A stretch of DNA of 64,000 nt, taken from positions 1,656,724-1,720,723 of the forward strand of contig NC_018385.1 of assembly GCF_000208865.1 (NCBI RefSeq), given 5' to 3'. The position numbers and the translations under genes were made by a program. The notes beneath the pieces were generated by a model, which was given only the letters and a program-made list of their open reading frames with translations, searched no databases and had not been told where the DNA came from. This document shows positions 33,785 to 46,180 of the stretch, in pieces. Source of the DNA: Neospora caninum Liverpool (taxonomy: Eukaryota > Apicomplexa > Conoidasida > Eucoccidiorida > Sarcocystidae). Positions within the stretch are counted from its first letter, which is position 1. Every line of letters begins with the position of its first letter.

Positions 33785-36460
33785 GGCGGAACCCGTCGCG
33801 GGTGAAATATATGTGGGAAGGCGTCCGTGGGCATTTGAGGGACGCGGAACGCCACGCCAACGATTCGGACGACCTTGCAGGACAGGTTTCGGTTTGGTGG
33901 AGTCTCTATGTAGGTGGAAAAATCGGTGTGAAAGGACGAGTGGCCAGGTTGCGAGGGACAGTTCCGGCATCTGTGGCAAGGGTATCCAGTTTTTTGCTTT
34001 TTGTCATATACGTTCCATGCATGCGGGGGCGCTTCTTGCGACTCCGCAAGGTGTCGATTTGAACGAACGTGTAGTCTACAGGGGTGTACAGGATGTTGAA
34101 ACGCCCGCTGCTGTGTGCCTCGAGTCGTGGGTAAGCTGAGCAGCGCTGCTGTACGGAGTGCATGCTCATTTGGGAGGCAGGACAACAGCGGGTTTTTGGG
34201 TTTTTTGTGTTTGAGCGCGCCTCTTCGTTCATGATGACACCCCAGTGGATTTCGGAGTATTCCCGGTCCTCTTTTTTTGCTCTCAGTTGTAACAGCTGCC
34301 GACGTCTGTTCTTTTGTCGAGGTTGTTGAGCGATCCGAGTCTCAATTTACAAGGTCATTGGTGTCTGCTGAAGCATTTGCCAGAATCGACTGCCGCTTTT
34401 TGAGTGTTAGTTTGTCGAAGTGTTTCCCTGGTTTTTGTGATGCCGTGAAACACAGGGTAACCGGCCTTTCGCCGACAGTCCTCTAGCTCATGAGCACGGT
34501 GTTTTCAGTGATGCTGGTGTGACAGGTAGCGGACACCCCCGTCTGGCGAGAAGTCAGCTTTCTTCTATGCTAACCGCCTTTTCCCCAGAGGTGTCTTTTT
34601 TCAAACGGCGACAAGTGTTCTAGACAAGTGTTCTACGTTTCACCAGTTCTGTCCGCACAGCTTTGGGGGGCATGCTGCCTGCGTTCTAGTCGGTGGGTGC
34701 AAAACCTTCATGCAGAGTGTTCAGAATGGGATGGACCGATTATGGTTTCTGTGAAGCAGAGGACCGATGTCGAGATGTATGCACGGTTCGCTCGTGTGTT
34801 TCTCCATGGGACGGCGAACGGCTGCAGCTGGCCGCGTGTGCGTGCTGAACGGAAGATGCTTTCTGGCATGTTGCGTCGAGTCAACTCGAGAGAGTTCAGA
34901 GATAACGGGGAAGATCATCGTGTGTGTATGCCGTGATGCGAGATGCACCGGTTTTTATGTGCCACTGATGTGGTCAACAGTCTGGTCACATGTTAGTCTT
35001 TGCGTGAGGATGATCCTTTTAGCGGCTTCGGTAGCCCTTTTTTTCAAGGGTATCCTTGATGCAGTTGGGCTTTCGTTTTCGCTTTTGAGGACTGCAGCGG
35101 GAGGACAAGCTTTCTTTCAGCTGTAAGAGTGTGCCGCCGAATGCGGCTGTCACAGGATGCAAATCGTGGGGCTCCAGTTGAACGGTTAACAGTCTGTGTG
35201 TGCTGTTTCCCATGTTCCTTTTTTGTGTGTTGTACTCCCCCCATGTGTCTACCTTCTCTCGTGTGCTTGTAGAAGTTCTTTTTTCCACGTCACAAGCGTG
35301 GCCAGGGCTTCAACGGGCGCCTGAGAGAAGCTTGGGATGAGAATCTGGTTGTCGGCTATTGGGCAGTGTCTTCATCTTGCACATGTCATCGTTGGAGACG
35401 CATATTCGTGTTGCTTGACGGTTTTTTATTCGGCTCCTGGAGGTGGGGGATGTTCGTTCATAAGAAGCCAAACCACGTGTGCTGTTCCTACATGAGGCAT
35501 AACAACTGGGGCTCTGCTTCGGGATTGGATGGATTTTTGCTGGCCATGCCACTCGAGAGGAATCAGACAATAAAGGAGCAATCATGTGCGCTAGAAGCGG
35601 ATGACGAAGGTTTTTTTACGGAGCCAGAGGAACGTGTAGCTAGTACTATCGGTTCAGTGACGAAAAAACCTTACATGTAGTGAAGATGTTCATGCAGATG
35701 CAAAAGTAGGCGAGAGTCACACTTTCGAGTCACTTTGGAGCGCACGGCTGCAAACATCAGGACTCATAAGCCTCCCGAGAAGTCAGAAAATTGGGACGAA
35801 AGCTATATGGGTGGACGCGTCGAAATCGCGCCCTTCTTGACCCAGAGGCCATGCGTTTCCTACTCAGACACACGGCGTGCGCTGTCGGCGAACTTGCGGG
35901 CAGTTTTGGCACATACGATCTAGGGAGCAATTCCCTCCGCACGTCTGCTCTTTTTGTTACCACCTGCGCTTGACTCCCATATCGGGCATATCTGACACCG
36001 GTAGTGGTGCACATGGAGGTCCGCTGTTCTCCGAGTCCCCCAAGGCGGCGTTGTCCGGCGCCTGCGTCACTCCAGAGAACCCGCGCCGCGCGAGCGATTA
36101 CAGTTCTTCGCCTGTTTTTTCTGTCCTGGGGAACCAACGTTTTTTTACTAGTGGTCACTTCGAAACGAACACGTTATTCTACGGGTATACATGTTGGCGT
36201 TTCCAAAAATCTGCGGGACTCTGAGTGTCCTGTGTGAAGAGATGCCGCCTCCTGGGGCACCCGGGACGCCCCGACTTCTGGACCCACATACCCCGTGCTA
36301 GCAGTGCGGGGAAGTATCAGGATCCGAATAGGGAGAAGCGAGCGGAAAATGCGGTGCGGTATCCAAGTCTGAGTATTTGAGAGTCTGAGGTAACTGACTG
36401 CTTCCACTGACAAGAATCTATACGGTCGTTGCAAGGTTCAGCCTCGCGGCAGTTAGCACC

Positions 36461-36907
36461 GTGTGTCACTCCGTTATACTCAAAAACGAACGTGAGAGAG
36501 ATGGCGCGGGTTACGGTGGTCTTTTCTGCGCGACTCCGGCGTTGTGTGTGGCAGAAGTCCTGTTCCTGGATCTTGCAGGCCTCACACCGAACGATCTGCA
36601 GACCTGCGTCACACTACGTGAAGCGTGTTTCGATGGGAAAAGAAGAAAGCCGATGCTACTGGTCCTTGAATTTACCAGCAGTTCTATTGTGCTTTTCACG
36701 ACCATCATGTTAAGTGCATTAAGTATAGTGGTGTCCAGCGTATATTTGAAAGACCAACATTTGTATACAAGCTGTTTTTTGTGCATCGAAAAAAGCCAGC
36801 GCCGCGAAAGTACCGCCGACCAACGGCGAGAGCGCCCACGCCCTTCATACCGTACAAAAGCTCGAGAAACTAGAGCTACCGACTCTGACCCCCGTTTTCT
36901 GGACTAA
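36461..36907 (+). other. Possible exon(s) with a membrane helix
   Basis: A 148-codon open frame. It contains AEVLFLDLAGLTPNDLQ followed by a basic KRRK and a hydrophobic run (SSSIVLFTTIMLSALSIVV). No splice partners were found and the first codon position is not fixed by context, so this is only a candidate. Confidence 0.2.
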
Positions 36908-37908
36908 ACTGGAGTTTCTGTTGCCGAGAAAACTTCGCTACCTTCCTAGCCGCCGTGGACCCGTCTTAGGCAGTTTGCGGCCAGTGCACCGTAGCTCTAC
37001 CAGGTTGCTGATGCCAGCATGCAGGAAACGAGGACATCCTCACAGTCCGTTCTGAGCGCACCGTCCCGCAGTTTTTGCAGGGTGGGTCACTATCGGACTG
37101 TGCTCTCAAGCCCTCGCTGAGGCCTTCTCTTGACGCACACGCCTGTACTTAGCCACAGAGCGCTGCTGCTTTCCAGCCGCTCCAACTTTGGCTTCAGTCG
37201 GCACTCTGGAAGACAATCCCGTAACGTAAATGTGACAGAAGAGACCGCTTTGTGCCACGGAGTGGAAAAACCCAATCGTGCTGGGACCCCCCCCCCGGCG
37301 TGCAACTTCTGGCGACAGCATTCCCTCTTGTCAGTCCGCTGTTTCCTGCTATAGACGTATTCTCGGTTTTGGTTACATTATTTGACTCGCATCTCAGAAG
37401 GCTTCTCACACACCTGTTGACGGGCATAGACAGGACGACAAAAACTAATGTGAACCGAGCACCAGCGGCTGCTTTATTTTTCGAAGAAAATACCACAGTG
37501 TCTATAAAAACCAGGGTTTTTGGCGACGCTGATTGACGGCCATCCGGACGCCTGGACTGCGACTCTGTGCTGGGCAGGAGCCTCTCAGACGAAGCGACGG
37601 GACATCGAAAAATCTCAATCAACGGAAATCACTCGGGTACACGGAGTGCTTGTCAGCTTTCTCGTAGTCCGTCTCAGGCTCCGCCACGAAAAAACCCGCA
37701 ACGTTTTCTGCATGCATTTGCATGCCTTACCGGTTACAAGTCACCATAGCCAAATGAACGGACGAGAACTGTACGACATAGTTTCCGTTTGTGCAAGCGA
37801 CTGAGAAATACGAGTTATCCTTTGTCGCTCGAGGACCCCCTTTAACAGTGGTTTTACTTGTTGCACATCTCTTTTTGCAACCTTTTCTTTCGTGTGTCTT
37901 CTTGCAGA

Positions 37909-38218
37909 AATCCTTGGTTCGCCGTCCGAAACCACTCTGGGCCTTCAGCTTGCACAGCGTGTAGCCGAGTCACTTCTGCCCCGCGGGTCGCCAGTTCCAG
38001 ACACTCCGTCAACCGTGAAATGGATTTTGCAGTGGACTCCCGTTGTTTTTTATGGATGTATTTTTTTTCGAATTCTGCCGTGTACAGCCAGGGTGCCCCG
38101 CGGAGCCGCGTCGTTGTCCGTTGCTGTGCACAAGGTCACCCGTAAGTCAGTGTTCACCCTTGAGACGGGAGGCCCGCAAAAAAGGAGCCGTTTCCAACTC
38201 TTCACTTTCGTTCTTTGA
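37909..38218 (+). other. Possible terminal exon of an unassigned gene
   Basis: Follows the acceptor-like TTTCGTGTGTCTTCTTGCAG and stays open for about 103 codons to a stop. The product includes LGLQLAQRVAESLLPRG and a hydrophobic VFYGCIFFRILPC segment. LGLQLAQRVAESLL loosely resembles LGLDVSQVEGSLL at 32238-32276, in or next to the secreted-protein candidate. An upstream exon ending in phase 1 is required and was not found. Confidence 0.25.
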
Positions 38219-38441
38219 GATGTAGCTGCAGGACACGTCGCCTGTTCATGCCACGTGACCTTTGTGGCCCTATTCGAGGACCAGTAGACTCGCAGCCCAC
38301 CCTCCCCGGGCCGCCGCCTCTCTTGTGCTTTGGGGAAGTGGTCACCTCCCGGAGGCTGTGTGTGTGTGTGTGTGGAGTACCGAGTGCTTTCTCTTTTTCC
38401 CGAAGCTCCCGCCGTGGGGTTTTCTCCATTTTTCGGTCGCC

Positions 38442-41400
38442 ATGATTTCCTTTCCGGCGTCGCACACTCCACCCTCCGCATTCGCTCTCGGTTCGCCGCC
38501 GCCTCGGAACGTCGCCTCGTCTGCAGAAACCCTGACAGGGGAGGCGATGTCGACTGCTCCGCCCCGCGCCGCACCAGCCTCGTCTCTGCCGTCTTCCCAG
38601 TCTTCTGCGGCTTCGGCCGTCGCGGCCGCTGCGGTGACATCTCCCATAGCCGCGTTTTCCCGACGATGCTTCTTGGACTCGTTAAGCACGCTAGTGGGGC
38701 GAAAGTTCCTTCTGCTGGATGAGAAACTCGCGGGTCCGTTGTCGCTTTTGGTGGATGCCCCGACTCTCCAGCAGCACGGCGTAGATCGCTGCTATCCGTT
38801 GCGGGCGTTTCCCGTGCCCGCGAATTCTCTCTCTGCGGGAGCCGCCGCAGCGCCGTTCGTCCTCTTCGTTTGTCGCCCCCGTCTGGCGCTTCTGCCTCTG
38901 CTTGTCCAGCACATCCATTTCATCGAAAAGACCTACCAGCCGACGCAGCCGCCGTCCCTTTCTTCGTCCTCCGTCTCGCCCTTCTCGTCCTTCCCGCCCC
39001 CGTCCTGCTTCTCGCCGTCAGGGCGACACTACGTGGTGCTCTTCATTCCGTCGTCTTCAGACTTCTTGGCCAGCGAACTGCGACGGCTCCTCTCAAATCC
39101 GCCGCCTCTGCCTGCCTCGGTGACCTCCGCGTCAGCATCTTCTTCGCTCATGTCCAATCTGAGCAGCCTTCCCGCAGCTCTCACGAACTCGCTTCTCTTC
39201 AACGCGCCAGGGGGCTCCACCCCAGCGACTTCGTCCACGCTTCAACTCAACCTCGAAAGCACAACCGTGGCGGGCTGCCCGATCTACTTCTTTCCTCTCG
39301 CTCCGGATGTGCTGTCTCTGGAGCTCCAGAACTCGTTTCGCGACATCCACGTCTTTGGCGACCCTTCCCCGTGCCTGCATGCGGCCGCCGCCGTCCAGCT
39401 GTTGCAGCAGGAGCTGCAACAGAACTCGGTCATTCCGCATTTGCGGTGTCTCGGCAGCGCCGCCAAGACCGTCGCTGACCATCTCATTCAGCAGCGGAAG
39501 GAGAAGCAGGCGGCGGCGCAGCAGCAGGCCCTATGGGGCGAGGCCGCAGCTTCGGGGAGTGCCTTGTGGGCCACGAGCGGCGGCAGGACAGGCGGCGTCT
39601 TTGGCGCCGACAGCAGGGGCGTTTTCCACGGCGAAGACGGAAGTGAAGAGCTGCTGGAGCACCTCGCGCCGGTCGCTCCCCCCGTGCGCTTTGCCTTGAG
39701 TCCGGAAGATCTGGGAAGCCCTCTAGAGACACCTGACGACGGGCCAGGCTCCCAGCCCCACCGGGCGGGCGACGAAGCGTCCAAGGCCGCAGCGTCTCCC
39801 GCGAGCGCAGGCGCCGACGGGGAAAACCGGAGGAGCGGATCGTCCACGTCGAGCAAAGCAGGAAGCGCTTCAGAGGGAAAGGCGGGCGACGCAGAGACAT
39901 CGAGCCTGGGACAGGGCGCCGGGGCCGATTTCGCAGAGTCCGGGCGTGATCCGGCTCAGCCCACAGGCAACAGAGGCTCTTCGGAGACAGCCGCGCTGCG
40001 GCAGGCGGGAAGAAGTGCGACGGCGGGTGCCAGGCCTGCAGTCCACGTCGACATGCTTGTTCTCGTCGACCGTCGCTCGGACCTGGTTACGCCCTTGTGC
40101 TCGGCCTTCACCTACGAGGCGCTCCTCGACGTGGTCTTCGGCATTGATTCCGCGGCCGTGGAAGTACCGCAGCAACTCCTCCAGCAGAAGCAAGCGAGCG
40201 GGGAGGCCGGAGCAGCGGCTCCAGGGTCGAAGGCGCATCCGGTCTTGCTCCCCGGCGGGCGCCGCCAGAAAGTTCCTCTGTCGTCCGACGGCCTCTTTGC
40301 GACGCTGCGCGACCTCCACCAGTCGGCTGTCGGCGCGCACCTCCATCGCGTGGCCAATGAAATTCAGCAGACCTACAAAGAGAAGGACGAGCTGCGGTCC
40401 ATTCAGGAGATTTCCGTCTTCATGAACAAGTTCAAAGTGAAGCAGCAGGAGCACTCGTCCCTGTCGCTCCACGTCCGACTCGCCTCCTTCCTCGCCTCCG
40501 TGGCGAAGGACCCGGCCTTCTTCAGGCGCCTCACGCTCGAAGACGAACTGCTGCAGTCCGCCGGCAGCGCGACGAGCTCCAGCTCTGGAGCGACGCTCAG
40601 CGCCGCACTCCTGACTGAACTGGACAACATGATAGACGCCACCGCCCCGTCAGGCGGCCTCTGGTGGACCACGCCTGGGGCGACTCCGCGGGGCTCCGGC
40701 CCCGGCGCTCTCGGGCTCGGCGACAGCTCTGCAGTGGGTGTCTCCGTCCATCCGGCCAAGCCCGCAGCGGCGCCGTGCGTCGAGGACGTGTATCGTCTCC
40801 TCTGTCTCGCTTCAGTCGTCAACGGCGGTCTCAAAGGCAAGCAACTCGAAGGCCTCCGAAAAGGGTTGATTCACCAGCACGGCCTCCGCGAAGCCGTACG
40901 CATGTCCCACCTCCAAAAGGCGGGCCTTCTGCGGCAGGCCGACGGCGTCGGCGGAGCGGGAGGCAGCGCGGCTGGAAGCTGGAAGGCGCTGAAAAAAGAC
41001 TGCAAGTTGCTTGTCGACGAGGAACAGTCCGTCGACGACATTGCCTACGCGTGCTCAGGATATGCGCCCCTGTCCGTACGGTAAGGAGGAACGCAGCCCC
41101 TGTTCGAAACGCAGTGAAGCCTGCCTTCGTACGCAGGCGTGCACCGGTGTACACCACGCGCATGCACGAACATTCGCCGGATCTGGAGAGACACACATTC
41201 AGATGCAAAATGTGTCCAGGGGTGCGCTGCTCGCCTGGCATGCGACGAACAGAAGGCAACCTAGAGAGAATGACAGAAAGCTGCTCGGCTATATGCACCA
41301 GGCTCACGCGTTGCTGACTACCTGTCTCTCGTCTCTCCTCTGCATGCACGTCCCTGCGGGCGCCTGCGAAAGACCGGTAAATAGCGTCGCAGTCCCCAGA

Positions 41401-42252
41401 GTGACCATGCCGGTCGTCGCGCGCCCAGCGCAAGGCTTTGAGACTGGGACTGCGACGCCCGCGTGCGCTGGCTGACGGAAGGTCGTGTACGCGCTTTCGA
41501 CGAGCGTGCGTCGCTTCCTGCCTACGCGGCGACATCTGGACGCAAGCGCAGAACCCAAGCGCGCACATTTCGGTCCTTTCAGGAGAGCTCGGCTGCGTTC
41601 CGGGCTCAGTGGATACGTGGCGGGAGGGAGGCCTGTAGTGAGAGAGAGAGAACGTGGGGTAGCATCGACTCAGAGAAAGTCCCGAGAAAGGAAACCAGCG
41701 CAGAGACACCTTCAGGGGAGAAGGCTGACGCCCCGTTTGGGCCTCTTTGTCTGTGCGTGTGTGCACGCGTTTGTCTCTCTCAGTCTCCTTCAGTTCCTGC
41801 ACGATCAGCCGAACGGCTGGCGGTCGATCCCGCACATTTTGTCTCAGCTGTGGGGACCTGCGATGGAGGTCCGCCAGCAGCAACCCTCGCCGATCGACTC
41901 GCTCCAGGCTCTGCAGCAGCCACTTCAACGGCGCCAGCAAAGAGACGCGTCTCCCGACGGCGACGGCTCCGTGGAAACGGTCATGGTCATGTATCTTGGC
42001 GGCGTCACCTACGCGGAAATCGCTGCGATTCGTAGACTGAACGAGATGGAGATCGTCAAGCAGCAGCAATTTCAAGAGCAGGAACGGCGGGCACATCAAG
42101 GGGCGCCAGCAGCCAAGCCGCCCCCGCGTCGACGGTATATCATTGTGACGACGGAGATCATTAACTACAGAAAGTTGATTGCGAGTTGTGGAGAAGACGC
42201 AGAAGACCCCTGCGAGCGTTTTCTGTGGCAGGCGCGAGAGTGCGAGGCGTGA
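38442..42252 (+). CDS. VPS33: VPS33 homologue (Sec1/Munc18 family, HOPS/CORVET)
   Basis: Exons 38442-41080 and 41784-42252, joined in phase (CG|T) to 1,035 residues; VPS33 is normally about 600. Sec1-family blocks are clear: SLSTLVGRKFLLLDEKLAGPL near 82-100, LFVCRPRLALLPLLVQHI near 145, VLVDRRSDLVTPLCSAFTYE near 538-558, DGLFATLRDLHQSAVGAHL, EISVFMNKFKVKQQEHSSLS, VEDVYRLLCLASVVNGGLKG, DIAYACSGYAPLSVR at the splice junction, and the C-terminal VMYLGGVTYAEIAAIRRLNE near 948-967 with YIIVTTEIINYRKLI. VPS33 clasps SNARE bundles in endolysosomal tethering complexes. The extra length comes from an Ala/Ser-rich N-terminus (about 70 residues) and a Gly/Ser/Ala-rich insert at about 400-530. ATG 38442 follows CGCC and no better start lies downstream of the leader. 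Confidence 0.93.
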
Positions 42253-43102
42253 CGACCTCACGTGCCTCAAAAACGCCTCGGTAAAGAGAGGCCTTCAGGA
42301 CTCGCAACTCAGAACTTTAGTCGCAGACAACGCACTGCTCAGTTCCGACAAACCACATCTCTCTGTCGACTCAGCCCGCAGCCGCTCCGGAAGACTGACG
42401 TCGACTTGGTCTTGTGTTCAGATCGAATCTTTGCATATATGCCGCTCTACAGGGAAACGAGGAATGGGATCGACGAACGCTCGCTCCTCCCAGTAAAAGG
42501 ATGCCGAGCCGTAGCGATGTTTCCGTACAGTGAAAACACGAGAAAATCTACGCGAGCTCAGGACCGAACTGCTGCTTCCACCGTGGGACCGCTTATGTGG
42601 TCCATCTTCACAGCCAGTAGGCATGCAGGGAGACTGGAGGTTTCTAGGTCGAGTGTCTTCTGATGGTGGTCCGTTGTCTTGAATGCTGGGGGCAACAGGG
42701 AGACACTTCGTCGCACCCGTCCAGCATTTTAGACCCGTCACCCCTCTCGCGGAAAGTCTACTCTGGACGGACTCTGGAAAGGCTCTGGCGTTCGCTCTCA
42801 CGCTTCCTTTTCTATTCGCTAATCCTTTAGATGCTCCTGTCGAAGAGACGACAGTTTGTTCACTTGTGCAGACTTCACGCTTTCTCTTGTGGCCCGTGCG
42901 TCAAGCGATGCGCCGCCAGAGAGGGTGTCGGCCATCATTACCCGGCAAAAGCACTTCAGCCGCGCGAGTCGATCAAAGTGCCACCGTTTTTTTCGATTCC
43001 GCGGAGCCACCACCGGAAGGAGAAGAGGTGAACAGAGGTTGCACATGAGTTCAAAAACAAGAAAGTTCGGTCCACGAGGGAGCGTTTCGAACGGGGACGC
43101 AA
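42253..43102. other. Convergent spacer between VPS33 and the DEAD-box gene
   Basis: Both flanking genes end here, so it should contain two 3' UTRs. A diverged copy of the dispersed element (TGATGGTGGTCCGTTGTC) lies at 42656-42680. Nothing else is supported. Confidence 0.6.
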
Positions 43103-46100
43103 TCACACTGGAACAGCATTTGCGATTTCTGCCTTCTGTGCACGGCGTTTCCTTCGCGCTTCCTTGAAAGCCTTTGTGTATTCTTCGTGTTGTTCAGCTT
43201 TCTCGTCGAAGCCGATTTCATTCAAAAACAAAAGAGACTTCTGCACGACCTTGCTGTAATTGCTCAGGAACTTCAAAACATCCTGCTCATTTATCGACGA
43301 GAGCGGCTGCAACTGAGTGTTGATCAGTGCCTCGATCCGGTGGACAGCTCTGACAGACTTGGGGTCCTACGGAAAAGAACCACAAAAACGCAAAAAAGAG
43401 AACAAAATAGGTGTCGCTGATCTCCAGAAGCACTCGCCAGATGCACGACGTCTCTCTCCGCTGCCCAGCACAGATTCTAGAGCGTTTTTCGAGTCGGAAC
43501 GGTCTCGACATCCAAAGTAGACTACACAGGAACGAAGGACCGCCCTCTTCCGCAAAGCACACGGTGCGCCGCCGAGCCGTCTGACGCGCGCGACAGAGGG
43601 CTCACGAGAAAAAGACGCAGCGGCTCTCTGGTCGTGGTATCTTTTGGTCTTTCATCGCATTCCCTCTGTTTCTCTGCGCTGAGTTCAGCCTTCCTCACCA
43701 CGAAGGTCAGGGCCACGCCCTTCCGGCCTGCTCGGGCTGTACGTCCAGTCCGGTGAACGTAGTCCTGAGCCTTTCCAGGAACTTGCATATTGATGACGAA
43801 CTCAACGCGAGGGAGATCGAGGCCTCTCCCGGCAACGTCCGTGCAAATCAGCAGCCGCGATGTTTCGCTGCGGAATTTCTCCAGACACGCGACGCGCTTT
43901 CGCTGCTCCATGAGTGAGTGGAGCGGCGTGGCTGCTTGCTTGAGAATCTCCAGGGTGGTGCAAATCTGCTGCGTCTGTCGTACGGAGCCGGCGAAGACGA
44001 TGCCTCTGTCTGAACAGAACGGCGGCGTGTGTTCCAGGAGGTACAGTAGATAGACCGGCTGCATGCGCGCGGGCACAAACAAGTAAAAGTGGGAGAGGTT
44101 CGGCAACGCAGGTTGGTTCGTCCGATGGGCGTCCACCAAGAGCATCGCGTCATCGCCGAAGCGCCGCTGCAGCGCAAGCAACGCTGGGCTGACGGTGGCT
44201 GAGAACAGCAAGGTCTGCCGGCCTTGCGATGAGGTCGGAACGCAAGCGAGAATGGTTTTCAGGTCGTCTTCGAACTCATCGGAGAGGAGGCGATCGGCCT
44301 CGTCCAAGACCAAAACGTCCACCAGAGACAGGCGCTTCTTCATCCGCTCCGGCGCGTTCTGAACGTGGTCCGACACCCGCCCAGGCGTGCCAATCACAAT
44401 GTGTGGGCACTGGTCGAGCAGTTTGCCTTCCTCCACGAGATCTCGCCCCCCGAGGAGGAGGCACACCCGCGCGCCCAGCTGGGCGCCGTAGATCCGGAAC
44501 TGGTCGAGGACCTGAGCCGCCGCAAACCGCACCGAGGGAACTCGAAAGGTGGATCACAGCGCCGGGGAAAAAGGGAGAGCCCACGACAGGGAGAGCCCGC
44601 GACAGGGAGAGCCCACGACAGGGAGAGCCCACGACAGGGATGGGAATCCTCGCCGAGACGTTTTTTGGGGACAACGCGTTGCCACAGAACGTGCACCATA
44701 TCCCCGTGGACCAGGTGTCGTGGGGGTCTCGACCCCCGGGCGGTGTTTGGTCTACACGTGTGCGTGGTGGCCTGGAAGAGAGTTCGTACGAAACGGACAC
44801 ACGTAGATCGTGTTCAGCAGAAAGCGTTCTGCGCCTTTATCTGAAAGATCCGTGCAAGCACACGGAGGTGTTTGCAGAAACCGACGAAACGACATGAATA
44901 CAAGCACTCGTCCCCGGCGACGGACGCTCCCTCCCGCTGTGGAACCTCCCGGTCGCCGGACGCGTACGCAAGCTCACCTGAATCGCGAGTTCTCGCGCAG
45001 GAAGCAAGACAAGACCCATGAAGGCGTGACCCTCGCCACGGCCGATTCTCTGCAGCAGCGGCCAGCAGTAGCCGAGCGTCTTGCCACTCCCCGTGGGCGC
45101 AAGGCCGCACACATTCTTCCCGCGCAACGCATGCGGCAGAGCAAGGACTTGAATCGGGGACGGATGGAAGATGTGGAGAGAAGCCGCCGTGCGAATCAAC
45201 GCGCGTGGCACGCCGAGCGACGCGAACGACGGCCCGTTCTCGCTTGTCCAGGCCGAGCCTGCCGCACTTGGCTCTTCAGTCTCGCTGGCGGGAGAGGAAG
45301 AAGACTCGTCCTCAGAGACAGCCTCGGCCCTCGACCTCTTTCTTTTCACGGAAGACGACGCACGCATTGCCGAGCTCCCCGGCGCTGCACCGTTTTCTTT
45401 CGCTCTCTTTCCGCGTGAAGCGAGGAGCGAGGAACCGGAGAGCGTGTCCGGATCTCCCGGCTTCCTACACGATGCTGCATCGGTCTCCTGTTCTCTGTCT
45501 TCTCCCTCTTCACTATCTTCTTCCTCTTCTCCCTCTTCACTATCTTCTTCCTCTTCTCCCTCTTCACTACCTTCTTCCTCTTCTCCCTCTTCACTATCTT
45601 CTTCCTCTTCTCCCTCTTCACTATCTTCTTCCTCTTCTCCCTCTTCACTATCTTCTTCCTCTTCTCCCTCTTCACTATCTTCTTCCTCTTCTCCCTCTTC
45701 ACTACCTTCTTCCTCTTCTCCCTCTTCACTATCTTCTTCCTCTTCTCCCTCTTCACTATCTTCTTCCTCCGCTCCTTCCTTTTCTTCTTCCTCCTCTCCG
45801 TCGCTCTCATGCCAAGCGAGACGCGGCGCCTTGGCCTGCGGTCGACGCTTTCGGAAGGGTTTTCCTTGGTCGGTTCTGGCGGCCTTGCCTTGCGCTCCGT
45901 TGCGCAGCTTCGAGTGTCTAAACACTGAAAGCGTTTCGGAGCCACTTTGTCTGGGGTTTGTGTTTTTCGTCGCCAGGCACAACTCCAAGAGCTTCTTCCC
46001 CTTGGCTTGGTCTCTACCTTGTGGCGCATGCATGCGCCGCGCCGCAGTGGGCATTGCCTCTGCTCGGCGCTTTTGCTTGGTCTGCGACTCCCCGCGCTCC

Positions 46101-46180
46101 ATCCGCGTCTCGGCAACTGGGCGTTTGGCGCTCTTTTTTGACTGCCTTGTAGAAGCAGAAACGAAGAACGCGAGACGCAT
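43103..46180 (-). CDS. DEAD-box RNA helicase, DDX49/Dbp8 type
   Basis: Exons 46180-44978, 44511-43699 and 43366-43103, all phase 0, giving 759 residues; Dbp8 and DDX49 are about 430-480. Helicase motifs: Q motif (FASLGVPRAL...HPSPIQ, 319-344), Walker A APTGSGKT (361-368), PARELAIQ (395-401), GTPGR (442-446), DEAD (471-474), SAT (505-507), TDVAGRGLD (625-633), HRTGRTAR (654-661). The motif IVGGMD-like LLGGRD and the C-terminal segment VRAVHRIEALINTQL match DDX49/Dbp8 better than other subfamilies. That family acts in 18S rRNA processing in the nucleolus. The N-terminal 318 residues are Lys/Arg-rich and contain ten copies of an acidic decapeptide. Helicase motif Ia has PAREL in place of the usual PTREL. 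Confidence 0.9.
44572..44640. repeat. 16-bp repeat, four copies, in intron 1 of the helicase gene
   Basis: GGGAGAGCCCACGACA is repeated four times without spacing, one copy carrying CGCGACA. It lies between the splice donor at 44977 and the acceptor at 44512 on the minus strand. Confidence 0.9.
45490..45790. repeat. 30-bp repeat encoding an acidic decapeptide, ten copies
   Basis: On the plus strand TCTTCCTCTTCTCCCTCTTC plus ACTATCTTCT recurs every 30 bases. In the helicase frame each unit encodes EEGEEEEDSE, two copies having Gly for Asp. Copies are nearly identical. Confidence 0.95.

Larger units (their letters stand above)
33785..38441. other. Gene-poor spacer with possible unassigned exons
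   Basis: About 4.6 kb with lower GC and few long frames. Two places could be exons of an unannotated gene: around 36461-36907 (frame with a hydrophobic helix) and 37909-38218 (after a good acceptor). I cannot join them with consistent phase. The rest shows nothing supportable. The right end holds the VPS33 leader. Confidence 0.5.
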
